Positions 1-5,212 of a stretch of DNA of 7,035 nucleotides are shown here, piece by piece. The notes under the pieces are model-generated. The model was not told where the DNA came from, did no database searches, and saw only the letters and a list, made by a program, of their open reading frames with translations. Location: the NCBI GenBank assembly GCA_002422665.1, contig DITA01000056.1, forward strand, positions 1-7,035, given 5' to 3'. Every line of letters begins with the position of its first letter. Positions within the stretch are counted from its first letter, which is position 1. This DNA is from Cloacibacterium caeni_C. GTDB lineage: Bacteria; Bacteroidota; Bacteroidia; Flavobacteriales; Weeksellaceae. The translations under genes were made by a program, and so were the position numbers.

Positions 1-632
1 TTAAGAGAAATGAAAACTATCTTCTAGTAAGAGAAGGTAAAAAAATGAAGTTTTCTTCGCCGAATGCTTTCTTTGCAGATAAAAAAGAAGTGGTAGACGA
101 AAGTTTCCCTGGAGATATTGTAGGTTTACATGATACAGGAAGTTTCAGAATTGGTGATACTTTAACTGCTGGTGAAAAATTACAGTTCAAAGGAATTCCG
201 AGTTTCTCACCAGAACATTTCCGTTATATCAATAATGATGATCCATTAAAAGCAAAACAATTAGCGAAAGGTATTGACCAATTAATGGATGAAGGTGTGG
301 CGCAATTGTTCACATTGGAAATGAACGGCAGAAAAATTATTGGAACAGTGGGTGCGCTTCAGTACGAAGTTATTCAATACAGATTGGAGCATGAATACGG
401 CGCAAAATGTACGTATGAACCGATTGGAATTCATAAAGCGTGTTGGATAGAAGCCGATGAAAAATCTGATGAATTCAAAGAATTTGCAAGATTAAAACAG
501 CGTTTTATGGCGAGAGATAATCATGGTCAGTTGGTGTTTTTAGCAGATTCTGCTTTCACGATTCACATGACTCAAGAAAAATTCCCGAATGTAAAATTAC
601 ACTTCATCAGTGAATGGAATCACGCGAAATAA
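1..632 (+). CDS. prfC: Peptide chain release factor 3 (RF3), 3' part only
   Basis: RF3 is a cytosolic translational GTPase that removes RF1/RF2 from the ribosome after peptide release. Only the C-terminal 209 codons are present. The reading frame is open to the left edge and the residues before the first ATG (position 45), such as NYLLVREGKK, match RF3 domain II, so that ATG is internal and not the start. The GTPase domain lies outside the window. Recognisable RF3 stretches are FPGDIVGLHDTGSFRIGDTL, FKGIPSFSPEHFR, DPLKAKQLAKGIDQL and VGALQYEVIQYRLEHEYG, followed by the RF3 C-terminal domain ending at a TAA codon. The match to Escherichia coli RF3 (about 529 residues) from memory suggests that roughly 320 residues are missing on the left. 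No frameshift or internal stop is seen. A hairpin terminator follows 30 bases after the stop, so this gene ends its transcription unit. EF-G is the nearest alternative family, but the C-terminal half fits RF3 better. Confidence 0.93.
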   Translation, partial: KRNENYLLVREGKKMKFSSPNAFFADKKEVVDESFPGDIVGLHDTGSFRIGDTLTAGEKLQFKGIPSFSPEHFRYINNDDPLKAKQLAKGIDQLMDEGVAQLFTLEMNGRKIIGTVGALQYEVIQYRLEHEYGAKCTYEPIGIHKACWIEADEKSDEFKEFARLKQRFMARDNHGQLVFLADSAFTIHMTQEKFPNVKLHFISEWNHAK

Positions 633-662
633 TTTTAAATTATAAATTTTAGATTATAAATG

Positions 663-691
663 ATCTTCAAGGAAACTTGGAGATTTTTTTT
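663..691 (+). terminator. Rho-independent terminator of prfC
   Basis: A 9-bp stem (ATCTTCAAG at 663-671 with CTTGGAGAT at 676-684) encloses a GAAA tetraloop of the GNRA type and runs directly into eight T residues (684-691). One pair is a U-G wobble in + strand RNA, which becomes an A/C mismatch in - strand RNA, so the hairpin is best in the prfC direction. It separates prfC from the lipoprotein gene. Confidence 0.85.
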
Positions 692-786
692 GTAAAAATT
701 TTGAAAATTATTTTACAATTCATTGATTTTCAAAATTTTAATACAAATACGATTTTTTACCTATTTTTAGGGAACATTTTTTGTAT

Positions 787-794
787 TAAGTTTG
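787..794 (+). promoter_or_regulatory. Candidate -7 element (TAAGTTTG) of the lipoprotein gene
   Basis: TAAGTTTG is an exact match to the Bacteroidota primary sigma -7 consensus TAnnTTTG. It lies 20 bases before the chosen ATG at 815, which would give a leader of about 15 nucleotides. No good TTG/TTTG -33 box is found about 18-20 bases upstream; that area is only T-rich (TATTTTTAG). A promoter is expected here because a terminator closes the preceding unit. Confidence 0.45.
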
Positions 795-814
795 GCATCA
801 ACAAAACTATTAAA

Positions 815-1981
815 ATGAAGAAAACAATTTTTAGTCTTTTTACCGCTACTCTATTATTGGTGGCTTGTAATAAAACCGATATTCAACAAACGGCTGACTC
901 CTTTAAAACTGCAGATAGCCTTTTTAACCAAGCAAAAGAAAGTTATCAAACCCTCGATTCTATTTCTAAAATCGTCAATGATTCTAATAGTACCGTAGGA
1001 AAAGTAATCCTTCCAGAAATTAATAAGCATAAAGAAATCATAGAAGATGCCATTAAAAAAGGAAATGTAAACATAGATTCCATCAACAAGGAATTTAAAA
1101 AATTAGATAACAAAAGCCAACAAGCACAAGACATTAGAAAAGCGATTGATTCGGCGAATAATGCCATAAAAAGCGGTGACAACGCTGCTGTGGTCATTGC
1201 TGAAACTGCCAATAAAATCTTGAAGCAAACTTCTAAAAATAACTCGCAAACCCAACCAGAACAAGAGGTTCAAAATCAAAATCAAGTTCAGGATCAACCT
1301 GTTCCTCAGCGTGAACTCTACCCTATTGCGAAAACCACGAGATTGCAAGTTTCGGTAGAAGATTTGGCTGCTGCAAAAGCCCTGTTAAATCAAGAATTGA
1401 GCACTTATAATGCAGATATTATCACAGAAAATTATACCGAAAACGAAGGAATTACCAAACAATATTTGACCGTAAAAGTTCCATTGAGTAATTTTAATGA
1501 ATTGGTGAATAAAATGAGCAGTCTGGGAAATGTAGAATCCAAAAATACAGAAGTGCAAGGCAATGATTATGTAGGAAGCCAAATGTGCGATGTGGAACTC
1601 ACTTTGGTAGACAATACTCCAAAAACCAATAATGCTGAGGATTTAAACATCCTGAATAATGAACAAAAAGATGAAACTTTCGGGGATAAATCTTCTAATG
1701 CATTTATGAAAGGATTTGCGGTTTTGGGTGGATTATTTTTAGCGCTTATTCCGTTTTGGCCAATATTTTTAATCGGCGGAATTGTTTGGTATTTCGTGGC
1801 GAAAAGAAATAAGAAAAAACGCGAAGAAGAATTCCAAAGACAATTGGCTTTAGAAAGAGAAAAAATAAAAGCAGCGGAAGCATTAAAACCATCAGCAGAA
1901 ACGCCTCAAAACACTGAACCAACCAATGCTGAGGAAAATAAAAACGATGACGATATTTCTAAATACATGCCGAAAGAGTAA
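815..1981 (+). CDS. DUF4349-like lipoprotein with C-terminal membrane helix
   Basis: A 388-residue envelope protein of unknown function. Residues 1-17 form a lipoprotein signal peptide (MKKTIFSLF...) with lipobox LVAC and lipidated Cys18. Residues 19-137 are charged and helical, probably coiled coil. Residues 138-167 form a Q/N/P-rich linker. Residues 172-268 resemble DUF4349: RLQVSVEDLAAAKALL (176-191), LTVKVPLSNFNELVNKM, LGNVESKNTEV, then the family-like end VGSQMCDVELTLVD. Residues 300-329 form a hydrophobic helix (AVLGGLFLALIPFWPIFLIG), followed by a basic stop-transfer stretch KRNKKKR and a 59-residue charged tail predicted to be cytoplasmic. This order (lipobox, coiled coil, DUF4349, helix) fits the family. 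The start at 815 was chosen because the signal peptide begins there; an upstream in-frame TTG at 677 falls inside the prfC terminator. The residues after the Cys (NKTD) do not form the known Bacteroidota surface-export signal. The gene appears monocistronic, with a terminator after it. Confidence 0.8.
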   Translation: MKKTIFSLFTATLLLVACNKTDIQQTADSFKTADSLFNQAKESYQTLDSISKIVNDSNSTVGKVILPEINKHKEIIEDAIKKGNVNIDSINKEFKKLDNKSQQAQDIRKAIDSANNAIKSGDNAAVVIAETANKILKQTSKNNSQTQPEQEVQNQNQVQDQPVPQRELYPIAKTTRLQVSVEDLAAAKALLNQELSTYNADIITENYTENEGITKQYLTVKVPLSNFNELVNKMSSLGNVESKNTEVQGNDYVGSQMCDVELTLVDNTPKTNNAEDLNILNNEQKDETFGDKSSNAFMKGFAVLGGLFLALIPFWPIFLIGGIVWYFVAKRNKKKREEEFQRQLALEREKIKAAEALKPSAETPQNTEPTNAEENKNDDDISKYMPKE

Positions 1982-2000
1982 TGAGAAATTGAGATATAGA

Positions 2001-2033
2001 AAAAAGGCTGTTCATTTTTTGAACAGCCTTTTT
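2001..2033. terminator. Bidirectional terminator between convergent genes
   Basis: A perfect inverted repeat: GGCTGTTCA (2006-2014) pairs with TGAACAGCC (2020-2028) around a five-T loop. The stem is extended by an A run (2000-2005) on the left and a T run (2029-2033) on the right. In + RNA it ends the lipoprotein gene and continues into a U-rich stretch. In - RNA it begins one base after the stop of the TonB-C-like gene and runs into six U residues. The absence of wobble pairs allows equal folding of both transcripts. Confidence 0.9.
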
Positions 2034-2034
2034 A

Positions 2035-2781
2035 TTATTTTTCATAGAAAGATGTTGAAAAATTTAGAGGTATAGTAATTCTAGATTTTACAGGAACGCC
2101 ATCTAATATAGCAGGATTCCATTTTCCTTTTGTTCTATTGATGGAGCGAACAATATCTTTGTTAAATGATTCATTATCTATTTTGGGTGAAACAATAGGG
2201 TTGATAATTTCACCATTTTCATCAACTACAAATTCTAAAAAAAGGTTTCCATTAACATGATAATCGTTAAAAATAGACATGAAATTATCATGAATATCCT
2301 TGTTCATCACTTTTTTGCCACCTTTATAAGTAATAGGAATATAAAGTTTTTCAGGAGTGTAATTTTCTGTGTATTTATCTAGCAAATGATTGGGAACAAA
2401 AAATAATCTAACAATTGAATCAAAATTTTGATCTTTAATTTTCGCAGGAATCCATTTGTCACTAAGTTTCAGTTCTCTCAAAACATCTAAAGTGAAATCG
2501 TACGCACATTTATTTTTATTGATGTTGACAGAGTCAAAATCGGTGATGAATTTTATTTTGGCTTCCTTGGTCAATAATAATTTCGCTTGATAAATTTCTT
2601 TTTTATTACAAGAAGAAAGTTTTTTCTCAGAAGCAATGGTGTTGATATCCTTGTATAATTCTTGTAATCCACCTTTGTAAAATTCTTGATTTTTTGGAAA
2701 CTCATCTAGAATTTGAGCACTTAAAAAGGCTGTAAAAAATAAAAAAAGAGAGAATAGTTTTTTTGTTTTCATAGTTATCAT
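2035..2781 (-). CDS. Exported TonB C-terminal-domain-like protein
   Basis: A 248-residue protein with an N-terminal signal peptide (MKTKKLFSLFLFFTAFLSAQ, cleavage likely after FLSA) and no later membrane helix, so it is probably periplasmic or outer-membrane associated. Residues 177-243 resemble a TonB C-terminal domain: NGNLFLEFVVDENGEI (177-192), then WNPAILDGVPVKSRITIPLN (221-240). The classic TonB membrane anchor and proline-rich spacer are absent, so a role as energy transducer is doubtful; many flavobacterial proteins labelled 'energy transducer TonB' have this build. The N-terminal half seems to be a diverged second copy: YKGG-5-KDI occurs at 35-46 and again at 152-163, and W110-IPA matches W221-NPA. 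Cys58 and Cys92 could form a disulfide. The true start may be the second ATG (ending at 2772), which gives the more typical signal peptide. It lies 10 bases downstream of the DUF2891 gene on the same strand, so co-transcription is likely. The partner and substrate are unknown. Confidence 0.75.
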   Translation of the reverse strand: MITMKTKKLFSLFLFFTAFLSAQILDEFPKNQEFYKGGLQELYKDINTIASEKKLSSCNKKEIYQAKLLLTKEAKIKFITDFDSVNINKNKCAYDFTLDVLRELKLSDKWIPAKIKDQNFDSIVRLFFVPNHLLDKYTENYTPEKLYIPITYKGGKKVMNKDIHDNFMSIFNDYHVNGNLFLEFVVDENGEIINPIVSPKIDNESFNKDIVRSINRTKGKWNPAILDGVPVKSRITIPLNFSTSFYEK

Positions 2782-2791
2782 ATAGTTTTTA

Positions 2792-3859
2792 TTATTTATT
2801 ACTCAAAGCATACACCGCAAAACTAGCCAACCAATGGTCGCCTCCATAATTTCCTTTAAAAACCAAAGGTAAAGCATTTTCTAAAAATTTAGCGGAAGTT
2901 TCCTCGAAATGTTTTTTGTATCGGTGATTTTTAGGTAAAACTTGAGCAATATTTTTCATGCACCAACTTCTAGTAAAACTTAAACCAACCAAGTGAACGG
3001 TTTGATAATCATTAATGTCCGAAATTACAGGAATCTGTGAAATATTCTCAATACTTCTCTTTTCGTAGAATGTATTAAACCATTTTACATATTCATTTTG
3101 TGGAAGAATTCTGGTCATTAAATCAGCGATTTCTAAACTTGGCGAGAAGAAATCACTTCCGTCTGGTTCCAGATAAGCAGGCGTTTTTTCGTCTTTGAGA
3201 TAGAAATATTTTGCTTTTTCGATGAGTTGGTTTTCAAAATCTTTTTCGCCAACCGTTCTTGCCCAATCTATTGCAAAACTTAGCGCAAATGCCGTGTTCG
3301 GATGAACTCCTGTTCTATTGGGATACGTTTGTTTAGGTAAATATTCTTTCCACAATTTTACGATTTCATCGGTGAGCGGTTTTAGATTTTGATGCCAAGT
3401 TTTCGCTTGCGGATTTTCCCAACTCGCCAATTCTGCATCTAATTGAAGCAACCAAGCCCAACCATAAGTTCTCTCAAAACCTTTGGCTACTTGATATTTA
3501 TTGAAATATTCTGCTTCTGTCTTTATTTTTTCGGCTTGAAAAGAACCATCCAAAATTTTAATAATCTCTTCTTTATTTTTGAGAAAAGGTTTGTCTTTGA
3601 GCAATTTTACCAGCATCCAATGTCCATGAACCGAAGAATGCCAGTCAAAACAGCCATAAAAGCTAGGATGCAATTCTTTGGGAGTCAGTTTTACATCAAT
3701 TTCATTATTGATAACATGTGCGGTTTTATTGGGGTATTCTTGATTGATGCAATGTACTGGTTTTTCAGATAATTGAAATGCGATTTCATCAGTAAGCGTG
3801 GGAACTTGCGCTGAAAAATTCAAGGAAAACAAAACTGTAAAAAGACTTAATTTTTTCAT
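2792..3859 (-). CDS. Secreted DUF2891 family protein
   Basis: A 355-residue protein of the DUF2891 family, function unknown. The signature stretches are all present in order: HPSFYGCFDWHSSVHGHW (64-81), FERTYGWAWLL (128-138), YPNRTGVHPNTAFAL (179-193), EPDGSDFFSPSLEIADLM (231-248), HLVGLSFTRSWC (289-300) and GNYGGDHWLASFAVYAL (336-352). Dense conserved His, Asp, Glu and Trp residues and an all-helical look suggest an enzyme or sugar-binding toroid, but this is inference. Residues 1-17 (MKKLSLFTVLFSLNFSA) form a signal peptide, so the protein is exported. The start at 3859 was chosen because an upstream in-frame TTG at 3907 would begin inside the neighbouring terminator and add an improbable Phe-rich leader. 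The only promoter-like match nearby (TACATTTA on the - strand, + positions 3864-3871) is too close to the ATG to be convincing. It is the first gene of a likely two-gene unit with the TonB-C-like protein. The family call is strong; the role is unknown. Confidence 0.88.
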   Translation of the reverse strand: MKKLSLFTVLFSLNFSAQVPTLTDEIAFQLSEKPVHCINQEYPNKTAHVINNEIDVKLTPKELHPSFYGCFDWHSSVHGHWMLVKLLKDKPFLKNKEEIIKILDGSFQAEKIKTEAEYFNKYQVAKGFERTYGWAWLLQLDAELASWENPQAKTWHQNLKPLTDEIVKLWKEYLPKQTYPNRTGVHPNTAFALSFAIDWARTVGEKDFENQLIEKAKYFYLKDEKTPAYLEPDGSDFFSPSLEIADLMTRILPQNEYVKWFNTFYEKRSIENISQIPVISDINDYQTVHLVGLSFTRSWCMKNIAQVLPKNHRYKKHFEETSAKFLENALPLVFKGNYGGDHWLASFAVYALSNK

Positions 3860-3889
3860 TGAATAAATGTATAAAAATTTAATAAATAG

Positions 3890-3923
3890 AAAAAAAAAGT
3901 CGAACAATTGCTTGTCCGACTTT
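3890..3923 (-). terminator. Rho-independent terminator of the acyl-CoA dehydrogenase gene
   Basis: Read on the - strand, AAAGTCGGACAA (from 3923) pairs with TTGTTCGACTTT over 12 bp, with one G-U wobble and a GCAA loop of the GNRA type, followed by a run of nine T residues (A at 3890-3898 on +). In + RNA the wobble becomes an A/C mismatch, so the element is oriented for the - strand. It lies 24 bases after the dehydrogenase stop and separates that gene from the DUF2891 unit. Confidence 0.88.
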
Positions 3924-3947
3924 CATATTTTGAAAAGAATTTGCCAA

Positions 3948-5090
3948 TTATTTCTTAGCAATACTTCTAGAAATTACAATTTTCTGAATTTCTGAAGTTC
4001 CTTCGTAAATCTGAGTAATTTTAGCATCACGCATCATTCTTTCTACGTGATATTCTTTTACATAACCGTAACCACCGTGAACTTGTACTGCTTCAATGGT
4101 AGTATCCATCGCAACTTGAGAAGCGTAAAGTTTTGCCATTGCTCCAGATTCTGAAATATCTAGACCTGCATCTTTTTCAGCAGCAGCTTTGTAACAAAGC
4201 ATTCTTGCCGCCATAATATTCACGTGCATATCTGCTAATTTGAAAGCAATTGCTTGGTGATTGATGATTTCTGTACCGAAAGCTTTTCTTTCTTTAGCGT
4301 ATTTAAGTGCCAATTCATAAGCTCCAGAAGCAATACCTAAAGCTTGAGAAGCAATACCAATTCTACCACCATTCAAAACAGCCATTGCGAAATTGAAACC
4401 GAATCCATCTTCACCAATTCTGTTTTCCTTAGGCACTTTTACGTCGGTAAACATTAATGAATGCGTATCAGAACCTCTGATTCCTAATTTTTCTTCTTTT
4501 TTACCAATTACAAAACCTTCCCAACCTTTTTCTACGATGAAAGCATTGATTCCTTTGTGTTTTTTCTCCGCATCAGTTTGTGCAATCACAATGTAATATT
4601 GAGCGTTTCCACCATTGGTAATCCAGTTTTTAGTACCGTTTAATAGATAGTGGTCTCCCATATCTATTGCAGTTGTTTTTTGAGAAGTAGCATCCGAACC
4701 AGCTTCTGGTTCAGAAAGAGCAAAAGCACCGATGACTTCACCTTTTGCTAAAGGAACTAAATACTTTTGTTTTTGTTCTTCAGAAGCGAATTTTTCTAGA
4801 CCAGCACAAACCAAAGAATTGTTTACTGACATCACTACAGCTGCAGAAGCGTCTACTTTAGCAATTTCTTCCATTGCCAAAACATAAGAAACACTATCCA
4901 TTCCTGCTCCACCGTATTTTGGGTCAACCATCATTCCTAGGAATCCTAATTCTCCCATTTTCTTTACTTGTTCATAAGGAAACTTCTGGTGTTCGTCTCT
5001 TTCTATTACGCCAGGCAAAAGTTCAGTCTGCGCGAAATCTCTCGCTGCTTGCTGAATCATCAGTTGTTCTTCTGTTAAATTAAAATCCAT
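3948..5090 (-). CDS. Acyl-CoA dehydrogenase (short/medium-chain type)
   Basis: An FAD-dependent enzyme that introduces the trans-2 double bond into acyl-CoA, passing electrons to electron-transfer flavoprotein; cytosolic, beta-oxidation or branched-chain amino-acid breakdown. At 380 residues it has the full family length. The N-terminal helical domain covers about 1-120. Signature 1, ALSEPEAGSDATS, is at 124-136. The middle beta domain includes NGTKNWITNG (151-160) and KLGIRGSDTHSLMF (201-214). The C-terminal domain has ERKAFG (267-272) with the flavin-contacting Arg268, signature 2 QVHGGYGYVKEYHVERMMRD (336-355), and the catalytic base Glu363 in QIYEGTSEIQ (360-369). All key residues are present. 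The position of the Glu in YEGT is that of the short/medium-chain enzymes; isovaleryl-CoA and long-chain types place it elsewhere. Exact chain-length preference cannot be read from the sequence. The ATG at 5090 starts with the typical MDFNLTEEQ. It is divergent from the acyl-CoA synthetase gene across a 122-base spacer, which supports a role in fatty-acid use. Confidence 0.93.
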   Translation of the reverse strand: MDFNLTEEQLMIQQAARDFAQTELLPGVIERDEHQKFPYEQVKKMGELGFLGMMVDPKYGGAGMDSVSYVLAMEEIAKVDASAAVVMSVNNSLVCAGLEKFASEEQKQKYLVPLAKGEVIGAFALSEPEAGSDATSQKTTAIDMGDHYLLNGTKNWITNGGNAQYYIVIAQTDAEKKHKGINAFIVEKGWEGFVIGKKEEKLGIRGSDTHSLMFTDVKVPKENRIGEDGFGFNFAMAVLNGGRIGIASQALGIASGAYELALKYAKERKAFGTEIINHQAIAFKLADMHVNIMAARMLCYKAAAEKDAGLDISESGAMAKLYASQVAMDTTIEAVQVHGGYGYVKEYHVERMMRDAKITQIYEGTSEIQKIVISRSIAKK

Positions 5091-5114
5091 TTTTTGTATT
5101 AAAATTAATTGGCG

Positions 5115-5147
5115 TAAATATACATTTTTTAGAGATTTTAACGAAAA
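5115..5147 (-). promoter_or_regulatory. Candidate promoter of the acyl-CoA dehydrogenase gene
   Basis: On the - strand, TATATTTA (+ positions 5115-5122) matches the Bacteroidota -7 element TAnnTTTG except for the last base. A weak -33-like TTTTCG lies 19 bases upstream (5142-5147). Transcription would begin about 20-25 bases before the ATG at 5090. The -33 match is poor, so confidence is limited. Confidence 0.35.
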
Positions 5148-5152
5148 TTGAT

Positions 5153-5169
5153 ATTAACTATTTGTTAAT
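5153..5169. promoter_or_regulatory. Inverted repeat, candidate operator in the divergent spacer
   Basis: ATTAAC-TATTT-GTTAAT is a perfect 6-bp inverted repeat with a 5-base spacer. It covers the TTTG -33 box (5161-5164) of the synthetase promoter candidate. A further TTAAC half-site lies at 5138-5142, 16 bases before the TTAAC of the left arm and next to the -33 region of the dehydrogenase promoter candidate. This placement suits a regulator controlling both genes, but the region is very AT-rich and a chance palindrome is possible. Confidence 0.35.
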
Positions 5170-5190
5170 TAAGAAAAAGTATTATTTTTA
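5161..5190 (+). promoter_or_regulatory. Candidate promoter of the acyl-CoA synthetase gene
   Basis: TTTG (5161-5164) is followed after 18 bases by TATTTTTA (5183-5190), close to the Bacteroidota pattern of a TTTG -33 box and a TAnnTTTG -7 box, with the final G replaced by A. The predicted start near 5195-5197 leaves a leader of about 17 nucleotides before the ATG at 5213. No Shine-Dalgarno sequence is seen. Confidence 0.45.
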
Positions 5191-5212
5191 CAAAAATCAA
5201 AAACCGTAAAGT

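Noticed and set aside
45..47. ATG at 45 as a start codon for a short stand-alone protein
   Set aside because: The frame is open upstream to the window edge and encodes RF3-like residues there, so this is an internal methionine of a gene cut by the window.
639..661. Direct repeat ATTATAAAT (639-647 and 653-661) after prfC
   Set aside because: It is nine bases of pure A/T in an AT-rich spacer, with no further copies or nearby promoter. Chance is a sufficient explanation.
677..814. N-terminal extension of the lipoprotein gene from a TTG at 677
   Set aside because: The TTG lies within the stem of the prfC terminator, and the extension would bury the lipoprotein signal peptide 46 residues into the protein. 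The ATG at 815 directly begins a signal peptide with lipobox.
946..1582. Three open frames on the - strand opposite the lipoprotein gene
   Set aside because: They lie wholly within a well-supported + strand gene, have no recognisable domain and lack promoter-like sequence. They are antisense shadows.
3443..3772. A 109-codon + strand open frame inside the DUF2891 gene
   Set aside because: The - strand frame encodes all DUF2891 signature motifs across this stretch. The + frame has no recognisable motif.
3860..3907. N-terminal extension of the DUF2891 gene from a TTG at 3907
   Set aside because: It would start inside the dehydrogenase terminator and encode a Phe-rich leader from its T run. The ATG at 3859 begins a normal signal peptide.
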